64,000 bases of DNA, from NCBI GenBank assembly GCA_963556195.1, contig OY744529.1, forward strand, positions 61,231,580-61,295,579. Direction: 5' to 3'. This stretch comes from Sepiola atlantica. Lineage: Eukaryota > Mollusca > Cephalopoda > Sepiida > Sepiolidae. The notes below the pieces were generated by a model, which was given only the letters and a program-made list of their open reading frames with translations, searched no databases and was not told the origin of the DNA. The first letter of the stretch is position 1. Every line of letters starts with the position of its first letter. The translations under genes were made by a program, and so were the position numbers. This document shows, one piece after another, positions 1 to 11,503 of this stretch.

Positions 1-1529
1 TCGCTCCCAGCGGTCGTCGAGGAGAAATATTTTTGAAATATATATTAACAATGTCGGATTCTTAGTTTCATTGAAAAATGGAAAGACAGTCCGAAAAATT
101 TATATTTATTGTATAAAATTTGTATTTATTGTATAAAAAATAAATAAATAAATCTTGGCATCCTATCGATTTCTTAAACAAAATTGTATTTCATTTAAAA
201 ATGCCTTCTAATGTGAAAAAAAACATTTTATTGAATTATTTGTTGTTTTTATTGTTTTGTTTACGAGTTCTTGACTGTTAATTATTTTGGACTTTTATCC
301 AGTTCGAAATCCGGGAACTATTGCAACAAACACTTTTTCTAATTTAATTTTTTATTCATCGTTGTTTTTTGTGTTTTGTTTTTTTATTTAATTTTATTTT
401 GATTTAATTTTTTATTTAAATTTTTAAATTTAATTGGTTATTTAATTTTTTTTTTATTTTTTGGCAAAAAAATGCGCTCTTTTTTAATTTGGAATTTCAC
501 GTTTAATTTTTATCTACGAAGTTTTCGTATTTGATCTATTTGAAATAATCTTTTTCAACAATATTGTAATTTTAAAAGGGAAAAAGAACAGAAAAGACCC
601 ATCTAAATCGGTGGTGAAGTCTCAAGTTTGTTAAAAAATGTATGTTTTGTGGAAGTTATGTAAAAGAAAGGAAAAAGTAGAATGAAAGAAGAAAATAAAT
701 AAATGAAAAGAAATTACGAATTTATGTGTGAAAAATGCAAAGAAAAATCATACCGACAATTTAACAGATATGTTTTTATTCACACGAATTTTTTTGTGTT
801 CGAAAATTGTTTTTGTTTATCTATTCGGTTATTCCGGAATACTAATATATGTATGACCGCGGTATTGTCTAAGCAAATAATGGAGAAATGAAGAGAAAAA
901 CTAAATATTGACCCGAGAAAGAAAGATTTTTGTTGCTACATACATCATATGATTAGGAAAATCTTAAAGGAAATGTAAAAAAAGAATAAATGAATAGTTA
1001 AAAGTAAGAATATTGTAAACGACTTTTGTCGTGTTGTCTCCGAAGACCGCTCTCTGTATTTTGACAGGCAATCTGATATTTGTTTAATCCGTCAATCTGG
1101 AATGTGGAATAAAGTATCTGGACTAGACAAGCAAAATGTCCGGAAGAAAGACAAGTGAGAGTAGATTTTAACGTGCGAGTAAAAATATCTCCGATCTCCT
1201 GTGTGGATGACTCTGTAAGGAAAAGCTGTTGAGCTGGATAAAATGTAAAGAATTTTGAAAGAGAACGAAATGAACGCATATTTTCTTAAAACGCGCATCA
1301 GGAACTGGTTTAAGTGACCGGTGATAAAATTAGCATATGCAGGTTTAGGTTCGAAAGCTATAATGATAAATTAAATAAGGGAAAAATTCACTTTACTTTA
1401 TATATAAGATGTTAAATGAAGACTGCGTGTTTGTGTCCGTCGCAACGACGAAAAGAAGATCCAATCATCCTTTGTTTTGTTCGAGTCGATTTGTTTAGCC
1501 TTTTCGCAAATGACTGACATGTTCGATCT
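1..1529. other. AT-rich stretch without a recognised gene
   Basis: Long A/T runs and short, non-conserved reading frames only. I see no protein motif, RNA gene or repeat boundary that I can name on either strand. Confidence 0.6.
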
Positions 1530-1573
1530 GTCCATTGACAGTCCATTGACAGTCCATTGACAGTCCATTGACA
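1530..1573. repeat. 11-bp tandem repeat, four copies
   Basis: The unit GTCCATTGACA is repeated four times head to tail without change. It lies in otherwise unique AT-rich sequence and looks like a young local slippage or duplication product. Confidence 0.9.
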
Positions 1574-2118
1574 GTTGTCGACAGAAAACACCGTCTGTTA
1601 TTGTCTAATTGTTTGCTTTGTCTTTCTGACCTTCTTGCTTCAGCAATCAAGTTAGTTTTTTCATGTCCGTTTCTATGTTTCTTATTGCAGATGCTGAAGA
1701 CAGTCTGTGTGTCATTAAATCACTTTTTTCGAGCGTTTGCCATGATTAAGTTTCCCACATAGAAGATTATTTGATAGCCACTGATAGTGCAGGCGGAATA
1801 CATATTCTGTACTGCATGATGGTCGTGTAAATGATTGGCATATTTTCTTTGATAAAAACCTTGTAATATATTAGGACAAGGCTGAAGTCAGGAATTAAGA
1901 GCTATAACTGTTGTGAGAAAAGGGAGAAGACTCTTTTTTATATTTGGTGTGACATCAGTGAGGTGTTCTAATAAAGGGAGGTAACATAAATGGGATAAAT
2001 TATCACATACTATTAAAGGGAAATAAAGTATAATATTTTATCTACACGCTTCATTTTTTTATATATTTTTTATTCTAAGTAGCAGTTTAGTATTATTTTA
2101 TTTTCTGTACTTTAGATT
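1574..2118. other. AT-rich stretch without a recognised gene
   Basis: No coding motif or structured RNA recognised. Short frames here have no family resemblance. Confidence 0.55.
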
Positions 2119-2200
2119 ATACGACATAATTACGTTGACATACCGGTTTCGTTAGATCACCGAAGTTTATCGACGTTTAATACCAGGTGCTGTATGTGGG
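2119..2200 (+). pseudogene. 5S rRNA-like relic with internal deletion
   Basis: The stretch follows the metazoan 5S rRNA order: a TACGTTGACATACCGG-type start, then GATCACCGAAGTT, then a 3' part ending CCAGGTGCTGTATG. The middle of the gene, which carries the intermediate element and box C, is missing between about 2178 and 2185. It is therefore a broken copy, either a pseudogene or the head of a 5S-derived SINE. A better preserved copy lies about 870 bp downstream in the same orientation. Confidence 0.75.
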
Positions 2201-2439
2201 ATAAGCTCTCTGCTTATCACGGTATTTGTTCCACTCGTCCTGAACTTCTACTTGTTACTGGACTCAATCAATGCCGACCCAGGAGAGGTGCGGGTGGTAA
2301 TTACGCCATCCTTGCTTTACAATAGACTCCCATTCCCATGTGTATCAATTTTCTATCGAGACTGAACGGAGCTCTCAGATGAAGTACACACCCGGCAGAT
2401 CGATGTAGTTGTCCTGTTAAGTTTCGTTGCATGTCTGAA

Positions 2440-2800
2440 CTTTGCTTTTCAGTGAGTATTCTTGGTTCTTGTTCGGTCTCAATATCTGATAATGAGTTCT
2501 GGTCTTCCACTCTTTATTGTAGTGGAGGGTTCCATGATGTTTCTTCTGGTATGTTATGCTTGTATCAGAAATGCCGTGTTACTATTTCATTCCGAATGTT
2601 TTCCTACGATGTGAGGTGTGGAAGTAGCTGACCATTCTAAAATGACGTTTGTAAACCGTTGACGTTTCACAACCACAGAGTAGAGTTATTAATACGACAG
2701 CACGGCATACTTTCAACATGGTGTTGCTTGTGATCCCTCTTATTTCAGAAACGTTCTTGTGAAGCCCTCCAGCGCCATGCTGGTATTAACATAATTATCA
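2440..2800 (-). pseudogene. LINE reverse-transcriptase C-terminal relic
   Basis: On the minus strand between about 2740 and 2640 one frame reads MLKVCRAVVLITLLCGCE followed by T-V-Y-K-R-H and then S-Y-F-H. This matches the segment just after the RT thumb that in many invertebrate LINEs reads K-x-Y-R-A-V-V-L-x-S-L-L-Y-G-C-E-x-W. Downstream (towards 2440) the frame shifts and contains stops, with only weak family-like words. The upstream fingers and palm (YADD box) are not present. It is a decayed 5'-truncated copy with no coding capacity. The clade cannot be fixed from this short piece; an RTE- or CR1-type origin is likely. Confidence 0.7.
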
Positions 2801-2984
2801 CGTTTCTTGAGAGTGTATAGAATTATAGGAACAAATTCTTCCATCTCAGCAGGTAAAAAGAGATAGATTTTATCAGCTTATCCGCTCCGTTTCACTAGCG
2901 AGTTCCTGTCTTGTGACGCAATATCCTCACATGTAACTCTAGTTTTACACTTTTTACTTCTACTCTAACCTCATGTGGTCTCTA

Positions 2985-3102
2985 ACCATCCGGCATTATC
3001 ACGTTGACACATCGGTTCTCGTTAGATTACCGAAGTTAAGCGACGTTGAGCCTGATTAGTACCAGATGGGTGACCATTCAGAAATACCAGACGCTGTATG
3101 AG
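2985..3102 (+). pseudogene. 5S rRNA-like copy, nearly full length
   Basis: About 118 bp follow the animal 5S rRNA along the whole gene: the 5' part with CACGTTGACACATCGG, then GGTTCTCGTTAGATTACCG, the box A region AAGTTAAGCGACGTTGAGCC, the intermediate element and box C region GTACCAGATGGGTGACC, and the 3' end ACGCTGTATG. Many substitutions are present, and there is no run of T directly after the end to stop RNA polymerase III. The internal promoter elements are recognisable. It is either a 5S pseudogene or the head of a 5S-derived (SINE3-type) element; the region up to about 3250 could be its body. Confidence 0.8.
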
Positions 3103-3699
3103 GGAAGAAGGTGATACCTTCCTATAACAAAAAACTGCAAAAACTAACGTCGTCATGTTTCCTTGGTCGGGATATACATGCGACTGCGGACCGCTTGTGG
3201 ATTTAATATTCCCTAGAAAATTCATCCTTTTGAGGAAGCCGGCTTAACCTGCCCAGCCTGAATTCCGCACCAGATATCAGGTTTGGAAAATACCGTTGTC
3301 ACCATTACTTTTACACACCCGTATCTAAATATTACTACAAGTGTACTACAAAGGTTTGTGAACTTTTCCACTACTTTCAAATTGCGTGGTAAAAAGAGAA
3401 CAACAAAGTACCAAGTGAATTTATTACGATCATTCTTAATGGATTTAATTATACGTACAAAAGTACATCATAAATAATATTTTTAACTTGAACAAAAAAT
3501 AATAGCTTTAATATGATGATTCAAGTGACAATGGAAAAAGTAAACACAAAGCTTATACTTCCTACGCATAGCAGAGCAGAAAAGAAATGTGTGGAAACGC
3601 TCAGAAATGAGCATAAAGACAAAATTGTGAGTGCTTTTCGGAGAAGTATTCACTGATCAAGCAGAGTGCGTCACACGTTTCTCTTTTTATGTTAATAGT

Positions 3700-3925
3700 T
3701 TTATTATTGCAAGATGTTAAGAAATTAACTAAGTACAAAACAAAAGCGAAGGTGTTAAAAATTAATGAAGTACAACAAAACGCGGAAATGTATTAATATT
3801 TGTATTGCAATATGTTAAATACTATATCTCTACAAAAAACAAGCGAATTAACAGTTTAATTGCAAAACGTTAAGAATTAACAAAGTACAAGAAAAAAAGG
3901 GAAATGTATTAATGTTACTTTGGGC
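3700..3925. repeat. Diverged tandem repeat, unit about 60-80 bp
   Basis: The words TGTTAAGAAATTAAC, AAGTACAA and GAAATGTATTAAT recur in the same order about three times here. The same words return at 4690-4795. This looks like a worn satellite array, interrupted by about 750 bp of unrelated AT-rich sequence. Confidence 0.6.
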
Positions 3926-4617
3926 AGGCTGAATAAATTTTTTTAAAAATCTAAATGAGAGTTATTCAGAAATATATCGAGATTTTTTCCAATTAATTCT
4001 TTTTAAAAAGAGTAAATAATTTATAAATTAAATAAAAATGTTTAAAACTATAAAAGGTTTAGAGACACTAAATAATTATGAAAAAAAGTATGAAAAACTT
4101 ATGAACGTAATTCAGAAAAAATATAGCAGAATTATTTTCAGTTAGTTCCAAAATAAATTAAAACTTAAAATATATGAAAATTATGAATTAATATTTTTTA
4201 TGAATTATTTGCCACGATTCGCTCGGCAGTTTCACTTCACTTAATTCACCTGACATCAACATTTTTTGGTTCCTTAAGTACTTTAGATTGTTTTTAAAAC
4301 AAAACCATCGCTATCTCATTTTTATTTAGTTAAATAAAAAAAAATCGGGGTAAAGTAGAAAAACACTGTTTTAATTAAATAAAAGAAACAATCAAGTTAA
4401 TGCGTCAGATAATGTTATCATTATTATTATTATTTCTTTCTTGGAAAGTTACTGATCGAAAATTTATCCGGTCTAGTGCGTGCTTTGCAATTTATATTAC
4501 ATCAGCATATATTTCTATTCCACCATTTAATTATTCTGCTAATACTTTTAAAGGAAATGAAAAGCATTTAAACTGTCTTGATATAAATTTCTTTCTGAAC
4601 AAATTATAGTTACTAAT

Positions 4618-4658
4618 TGAGTTTTCGGGTGACGCCGGGTAGGGACAGCTAGTAGTCA
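4618..4658 (-). repeat. ACTAGC...CCCGGCG interspersed repeat end
   Basis: On the minus strand this reads ACTAGCTGTCCCTACCC followed by GGCGTCACCCG. The same GC-rich block on the plus strand starts at 30,349 and 51,889. It appears to be one terminus of an interspersed repeat family of unknown class. Confidence 0.5.
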
Positions 4659-4689
4659 ATCATCACATGTGAGCTTTAAACGAAAGAAC

Positions 4690-4795
4690 AACTTGCATTG
4701 CAAGGTGTTAAGATTTAACTAAATAAAAACAAGGGAAAACGCTAAGATTAACTAAGTACAACGAAAAACAAGAGAATGCATTAAAAGCTAACATT
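4690..4795. repeat. Second block of the 60-80 bp diverged tandem repeat
   Basis: Contains the same ordered words as 3700-3925: a GCAAGGTGTTAAG word, then TTAACTAAG, TACAACGAAAAACAAG and GCATTAAAAG. It is probably the continuation of the same worn array. Confidence 0.55.
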
Positions 4796-5584
4796 AACGC
4801 TGTGTTAACGATTGAAAAAGTTCGTTACGGCTACGTTGTTGCTGTTTTTGTTGTCCCATCACTATTTTTTGTTTTGTTTTGTTTTTTTAGTTTTTTTAGT
4901 TTTATTTATTCTTTCTCCAATTCTGAATTCACTTTCCTTGGTTTCGTTGCTCTCTGCTTCGCTCGAAGACGTTTTCACTTTCATCGGTGAGTGTGGTTCT
5001 TTCTTAACTTTTCATCACGTCAACAATTCTCTAACCCCATATGTTTCTTTTCGCTTTTTTATACAACGCGCGTACAAGCAATAATCACGTTTTTAGCATG
5101 GGAAAACGATTTTCAGCTATGAATTCAAATTCTGATTCTTTTTTAAAGAGGGAGGGTGCTGAGAAGTTTTACACGTCCCTAATTTTCCATTTCCGGTACT
5201 GCATCTAAATTCAGGAAAAGAAACCAAGTGAGAATCGAGCTTGGTTTGGTTTATCTACTTTACGGCATATCAACCAGTTCTGAATCATTCAATACCGAAA
5301 TACGGGAACTATTGTCAACACAGTGCCTATTTTCAACTATTTATGGTGATTTTATAAAACCACTACCGTCTTCAATCAGGTAGTTTTTGTGGTTTTAACC
5401 TGAACCCTAATTAATTATTTGCGATGGATTTAAATAACATATTTATATTAATAATAGTAAAAAGGAAGAAACTGAAAAACTCATTTCACTTTTTGTACGT
5501 TTTACTTTACTTTTAATCCGATTATTCCGTTACAACTCTGCATATATATATATATATATATAGATTATTTTTCTTATATTTCCG

Positions 5585-5830
5585 TTTTTGCTGGAGATGG
5601 GGCATCCTCCCGGATGCCAGACATTCACCGGCTATTTAAGACACTCCAGCCTAGAGATCTTTTTAAGATTCTAACCGTCCTTTTACGTGCAATTGTTTGT
5701 ATTTCTCTTGCACTCAGTTCACCGGGTATACTCGTCAGATAGCTTTCGAAATTCTTTTTCATTAGTCCTGTTGCTCCTATAATTACTGGTATGATGGAGA
5801 TATTTTAAAGATTTTAACCCTCCCTTTAAG
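5585..5830 (-). pseudogene. LINE 3'-terminal coding relic (R4-like type)
   Basis: On the minus strand a frame reads [17 protein letters not shown], then E-S-Y-L, I-P-G-E-L-S-A, and finally T-V-R-I-L-K-R-S-L-G. This is the same C-terminal segment as the V-S-I-T-P-I-I-I-G-A-L-G-T-V-P-K-N-M-E stretch of the R4-like element at 27.0-28.2 kb, but from a different lineage. The last part (about 5668-5705) is duplicated at 5795-5842, next to the start of the long (TA)n tract, so the microsatellite has expanded inside or beside the duplicated end. There is no intact coding region. Confidence 0.7.
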
Positions 5831-5840
5831 TGCAATTGTT

Positions 5841-5842
<2 letters not shown>

Positions 5843-5898
<56 letters not shown>

Positions 5899-6205
5899 TG
5901 TGTGTATATATGTGTATTATATATACATACATATATATATACATGTATGTCTGTATATATATGCATGTGTATATATATATGTATTATATATACATACATA
6001 TATACATACATATATAGATACATGTGTGTCTGTATATATATACATGTATGTATGTGTATATATATATATACATGTATGTCTGTATACATATACATGTATG
6101 TCTGTATATATATATATATATATATATATACAGGTATGTCTGTATGTATATATATATACATATATATATATATACATATATACAGGTATGTCTGTATGTA
6201 TATAG

Positions 6206-6252
<47 letters not shown>

Positions 6253-6323
6253 GGTATGTCTGTATGTATATAGATATATAGATATACATATATATATATA
6301 CAGGTATGTCTGTATGTATATAG

Positions 6324-6364
<41 letters not shown>

Positions 6365-6452
6365 TATTTATATATATATATATATATATATATAGGTATG
6401 TCTGTATGTATATAGATATATAGATATACATATATATATATATATATTAATA

Positions 6453-6508
<56 letters not shown>

Positions 6509-6510
6509 AT
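5843..6510. repeat. Long (TA)n block with interspersed CAGGTATGTCTGTATG units
   Basis: Nearly 670 bp of TA/TG/CA-rich simple sequence. Within it the word AGGTATGTCTGTATGTATA recurs at intervals between pure (TA)n tracts (about 6130, 6184, 6251, 6302, 6394), and a related CATGTATGTCTGTATA word precedes it. It is thus a compound minisatellite and not a pure dinucleotide tract. Both strands are open over long distances only because the repeat contains few stops. Confidence 0.9.
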
Positions 6511-7110
6511 ATATGTGTACATATTTGCTTACCTTTTTTACCACGGAACTATTAAAATTTATTGCGCCCATATTACTATATATATTTCCAAAATTTGCAG
6601 TTTTTCTCCACTTTTTCAAAATAACTCTTGATAAAGCTCTCGTAACAGTTGGGGTAATCGTTGAGATGTATTCTTGACTTTTAGATCTTATCTTTTCCAT
6701 TTTATCCAATACTGTGGGGTTTATTTCATATGTCATACTCTTTAATGTCTGAGTGTAGTTAAAATGATTTTTTTGTCATAAAAAATGATGCGTTCGCTGT
6801 TTCCTGGCCAAGAAATATTCAAAGAATTAATTCTCCATTTTGATGTGACATAATAATCTACAAACACATTTGCCTATAACAACAAGGTCGTACAACAAAG
6901 CAAGAATTGTTTCACTTGGGGAAATATAAGACGAAAACTCTCGTTTGTGCACTTTCTCATCTCGCCCTCAAGTGTCCCTTCGCCTTATAAAGGCTAAACA
7001 CAACACTGAACACAGAATACTGCCCTGTACGTAACTATCTATTACGCCATCTTATGACTTCAGTTCGGATTTGAATTCTCTGAAATACAATAGTAATTGG
7101 GAATGTCTAA
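6511..7110. other. Stretch without a recognised gene
   Basis: I see no domain motif, RNA gene or repeat copy that I can name here. Confidence 0.5.
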
Positions 7111-7632
7111 TCTATATACTATTAAAAAGTGATGATTTCTTTGTTCGTAATCAAATAGAAACATGAGATTGCTTGACAAAAATGGAATAGGCAGAATACA
7201 CATTATTAAGCAGTTGTTTTTACGATGCTATAGCCCGAGTTCGAATCTCACGTGAGTGTAAAATATTTTTTAACTGGATGCGTATTTTCGAAATTTAAAG
7301 AAATTAACATCATAACAGAAAAAAATTACGTTAATGTATTTTTTAATTAAGTTTTCTTTTTTGATATTCCGCAAAAATGTAGGAATAAAGGGTATTAGGC
7401 ATTAGTTCAAAGCAAATTATTCTTGCTTACAAACAAGATTTCTAATGTTTTCCAATAAAAATAATACGTAAATACATTGATCGTAGTTACTCTCTCATGT
7501 AAATACTAAGTAACATTTCTTCCACGAAATTTCACGAATATTTTTCTTCGTACTAGCTATAAAGCGGTAAAGATATGAATTAAAATATTCAGGTACTGTA
7601 CCAAAACCATTCAAAGAGCGGGTACAAACTAG
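7111..7632 (+). mobile_element. Helitron-like non-autonomous element, copy 1
   Basis: The segment begins TCTATATACTATTAAAAAG and ends GAGCGGGTACAAACTAG, preceded by A and followed by T. A 5' TC, a 3' CTAG and insertion between A and T are Helitron hallmarks. A second copy in the same orientation lies at 10,954-11,503 and shares most of the length, including CTCTCATGTAAATACTAAGTA and CGTACTAGCTATAAAGC. An internal word GAGTTCGAATCTCAC resembles a tRNA B box. There is no Rep/helicase coding. I did not find the usual stable hairpin just before the 3' end, so a SINE-like origin remains possible. Confidence 0.5.
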
Positions 7633-7640
7633 TGTAACTA

Positions 7641-7644
7641 AATA

Positions 7645-7678
<34 letters not shown>

Positions 7679-7690
7679 ATGTGTGTGGGG
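7641..7690. repeat. (TA)n(AG)n(TG)n compound microsatellite
   Basis: Short TA tract followed by about 14 AG units and a short TG tract, just beyond the 3' end of the Helitron-like copy. Confidence 0.85.
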
Positions 7691-8269
7691 GGTGTATTTG
7701 GAAACGCTTAACTTTATTAAATGTTATCTTACAAAAAAACTATTAAAATTGTTTGCAGATCTCAGTATGCAATTTACGGTTGCCTTCAAACAATTCACAA
7801 GGAACCCATATTCCAAGCTTATGTTGTTAAAAGTAATGAAGAAAATTGTCTGGTTTAAGGAAAACGTCATTGCCAATTCTGCAACTGATACTGCAGGACT
7901 TTCTTTAAGTGATGCCACAAAGAGCTCTTTATTAAACTGAACTGGACGTTTTGGTTACTCTTCAGAAATGCAAATTCCACCCTTGGAATATATTCACGGG
8001 TGAAATTTCTATTTCTGAATGTTGTAAACCATCTTCTGCATCTTCTTTCATTCAGACATTCTTGTTTCATAAAGCTGAGTGAATATTTAGAGTCGCTTCG
8101 GCTGCAGAGTTTACTTTTTTAAACCAATAAAGTATTATACGCCTCAAATCCTCTTTGTATAATATCATGTTTTAAGAGTTTTAACAGTGAAATTTTAATT
8201 AAGTATTCCTATGAAATAGAATTTGATGAAGTTGCATGTATCCAAATAATATATATGAAGGAGGGGATC

Positions 8270-8860
8270 ATGTCTGTATGAATGACCCCCTAAGACCGAA
8301 CAGGCAACGAATTACCTTCAACCTAACTCGAAGGCCAAGATATAATAAACTATCTAGAAAGCAGTCTATATTTATCTGACACCTCATTAAAGTCAAAATG
8401 TGACACGGGTTTAGGTTTGCATGAGTAGTCCAGCTCCCCCAAAAAGCGAGCACTCTGGACGGGTATAAAATAGCCCTGATTGGACCGTCGTCATTTCCCG
8501 GTTATTACGCTTCAGGCAATTGGCTATAGACCAATTCCTCTCCAGAAAGTGGCGACGATATCGAGGTAACCCATTCGCCACCTGCGAGAGGAGGGGTAAC
8601 GTCTTGGAAGATGGCCTCAGGCATTGAACAAGCAGATAACATCTTTCAGCCTATCCCAAGAGCCAACCTGTAACCAACTATCTAGATAACAGTCGGTATC
8701 TATCTAATTTCCCATGAAAGTCAAAATGTGACACCAGGTTGATTCAACTCGTCCAAAGAGTAGGGGGAGCACTAGACTGATGCAAACATAACCGTGATCG
8801 AACCCGTCGGCATTCTCCTGTAAGAGAGCCTCAGGGGGGCGGCAATAAACCGTTCTTGTA
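8270..8860 (+). repeat. Dimeric tRNA-like (SINE-type) repeat
   Basis: Two related halves follow one another. Both contain AACTATCTAGA, then CAGTC, a TATCTAA/TATCTGA word, and AAAGTCAAAATGTGACAC, followed by a tRNA-like segment. In the second half this includes GGGGGAGCACTAGACTGATG and GTGATCGAACCCGTCGG, which fits a tRNA B box; in the first half the matching segment is GCGAGCACTCTGG and GATTGGACCGTCG. A tRNA-derived SINE in tandem is the simplest reading. The parental tRNA is not clear. Confidence 0.55.
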
Positions 8861-8884
8861 GGTAATCAAATGTTGTTCATTCCA

Positions 8885-8925
8885 TTCATCATTTTCAATC
8901 CTCTCATAATATTCTTTATCATTAA
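8885..8925 (+). repeat. Solitary monomer of the 30-bp satellite found at 35-38 kb
   Basis: The stretch contains CATTTTCAATCCTCTCATAA followed by TATTCTTTATCATT. This is one unit of the 30-bp tandem repeat that forms the array at 35,056-38,125. Here it stands alone, directly downstream of the dimeric tRNA-like repeat. Confidence 0.75.
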
Positions 8926-9486
8926 ACTGATAATCTACCCAACTTATTTATCTAATCTTCGAGTGTTTTTTAGACTTAATAAGTGAGGATTCACAGTAAC
9001 ATTAGTAGCACCAACTCTACAGAAGGAGATAACAGAGGTAACCCGTTCACCGCCTCTGGTGAAGAAGGTAATGCCTGGTAGAGTAGATCGATCAGGCAAC
9101 ACCTTTACTGAGCCTGAAGACCGAGAAAAAAGTGATCCATCTGTGCTTTCAGGATGGGTTCTGCTTTTTATGCGGTACACTGATTTGCATCCGCTATTTA
9201 ATGAAGCTGTGAAAACGCGGCGTAATTGCAAGAAACGAGACGTGCTTTCTGATTACCACTCTCACGCCAGGGATTTCCATACACCTTTTAAATAATGTAC
9301 AAAAAGCAAGCACACGATGCCACTCTCGTCGTAGAGGTTTCCGAAATTAGCTAACTTACAAATGTAGATGCCGTTTAAGTCTAATTCGATGGAAATTATT
9401 CCCTTTAAAACAAAAATACTTTTTTTCTTGTGTTTCTGTTTTCGTTGTTTTCCAAACTAATGTTCACGTTTCTTATTCTTATTGGT

Positions 9487-9523
9487 GTTGTTGTTGTTGT
9501 TGTTGTTGTTGTTGCTGTTGTAT
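9487..9523. repeat. (TTG)n microsatellite
   Basis: About ten TTG units with one TTGCTG interruption at the 3' end. Confidence 0.9.
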
Positions 9524-9761
9524 CTGTGTCCTTTTTCCCCTTTCCGATTTCCCCCTAAATTCTTTCTAAAATCTTGATATTTATTTTTAAACAGGGACAA
9601 AAATAAAACCTACGAATCTTTCTTCCTTTTGTTTCTCTGCTAAAAATAGTTTTTTCTTGTTTGTTTGTTATTGTCGGTTCTTTTCCGCTTATTCAATTTT
9701 GTAAGATCTACAAATTCGAATTGTTTTCAGGTTTGTACAACTTTTATCCCCCATCTCTCTC

Positions 9762-9764
9762 CCC

Positions 9765-9838
<74 letters not shown>

Positions 9839-9906
9839 TCTTTCATGCTTTTTACATTTTCTTTCATCCATTCGCTCTTCCTGCATCATTCTTTAAATTA
9901 TTCCCT

Positions 9907-9964
<58 letters not shown>

Positions 9965-10170
9965 TCTATCTATCCACCCCTCTCTCACTCTCACTCTTTC
10001 TCTCCCTCCCTTTATCTATCTATCTCTATCCCTCTTTCCCTTACATTTTCTTTTATACTTTTTACATTTCTCTATTTCTTTCATTCTTGCTTAATTCGTT
10101 TTTCCTGCTTGCTTCCTTCAATTTTTCTCTCTCTAGTTATCTATTTTCCCCCTCTCGTTCGATTTCTACA

Positions 10171-10209
<39 letters not shown>

Positions 10210-10210
10210 T
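9762..10210. repeat. Compound (CT)n(TA)n(CT)n(CA)n(CT)n pyrimidine-rich tract
   Basis: A (CT)n tract is followed by about 28 TA units, then (TC)n, (AC)n and further (CT)n tracts, within a strongly pyrimidine-rich strand that continues to about 10,450. The long open frames here are rich in Ser, Leu, Phe and Tyr only because of this composition. Confidence 0.9.
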
Positions 10211-10953
10211 ACATTTTCGTTCTTTCTTACATTCCCTATTTAATACCTTTTTCTTTCTTTCCTTCTTTTTCCCCTTCATTTCAATGTTTTATGTATTCTT
10301 CTTCTATTCTTTTTCTTATTTTTTCTTTTTCTTCTTCTTCTTTTTCTTCTTCTTCTATTCTTTCTTTCTCTTTATTTCCTTTCTTCTTTTTTCTACTTCT
10401 TTCTCTTCCGTCTATTTCTTTTCACATTCTTTCTCAATTACGTGACTTTGCTTTTTTTTTTACCTACTAAAATCTTCTCGCCCTTATATTTTTATTCCTC
10501 CGGCGTTCCACTTTCTTGATTGTTCCTTCACATCTTTTTGTTTACTTTTGTCTTTCTGGAGAAAATGTCTGTCAAAATGTCTGGCCGGAATGTCGATCGA
10601 ATAGCTTGTTACACGATATAACTTCAAGATTTGAAGCCTGTCTCTAGGACTTTGTTGAGCATTGTTTAATATCAGTCGGCCTCCCATGGGTATGCCAAAA
10701 GGTTAAAACAATTCTAAGCCAAAATGTACAATTGAAGACAAAATGTATATCCACTGAGAAATGTCTCTCTTCACGAATATTACCTAGTGGCCAATATGCT
10801 ATCTTATATATAAAATTATGTTGTCTGAATTTTTTAAATTAGACCTAAATAGCATTTAAACTGACAAATCAAACTTTTATTCTGAGTAATCAATTTTTTA
10901 TGTATTATTGTTGTACTATGTTATTTGCAATAGATTGCCCTACCTTGCTACCA

Positions 10954-11503
10954 TCTATATATTAATAAAAAAAAGTTATGATGTTTTTGGAGTTTGTCTG
11001 TGTGCGCAAATAAAAACATGTGATTGGTTGACAAAAAAGGAATAGGGAAAGTACATATTACTAAGGCAGTAGTTTTTACGTCGTGAATACCCGAGTTCGA
11101 ATCTCACTAAGATTTGTTTACTTTTTTTTATACATTTAAAGAAATTAACATAACATAATGATATTAAAAAACATTAATCAATATTTATAAAACTAAGTGA
11201 CTTTTTTTATATAATCCGCAAAAAAAAATAGTCATAAAAGTTAGTCGGTATTAATTCAAAGCGAATTATTTTTTACTTAAAAACCTCATTTCTGATGATT
11301 TTGCCTATAAAAAACATTACGTAAACACATTCATCGTAGTTACTTACTCTCTCATGTAAATACTAAGTAGCGTATTTCTTCCACGAAATTTCACAAATAT
11401 TCTTACTTCGTACTAGCTATAAAGCAGTAGAAGCTAGGTAAAGATAGAAATTGACATAGCAAGGTACTATATCAACACAGCCACGGGAGCGGGTATAAAC
11501 TAT
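10954..11503 (+). mobile_element. Helitron-like non-autonomous element, copy 2
   Basis: Begins TCTATATATTAATAAAA and ends GAGCGGGTATAAACTA; the expected CTAG end is mutated. Shared blocks with copy 1 include GAGTTCGAATCTCAC, the AATCCGCAAAAA region, CTCTCATGTAAATACTAAGTA and CCACGAAATTTCAC. The order and orientation are the same and indels are many, so both copies are old. The first ATG-rich part carries GTCTGTGTGCGCAAATAAAAAC, which is less decayed than in copy 1. Confidence 0.5.

Noticed and set aside
5826..6522. Long Tyr/Ile-rich open frames on both strands
   Set aside because: They are translations of the (TA)n compound repeat, open only because the repeat lacks stops; no family resemblance and open in several frames at once.
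9661..10470. 269-codon open frame rich in Ser, Leu, Phe
   Set aside because: It covers a (CT)n, (TA)n and (CA)n pyrimidine tract; composition alone explains it.
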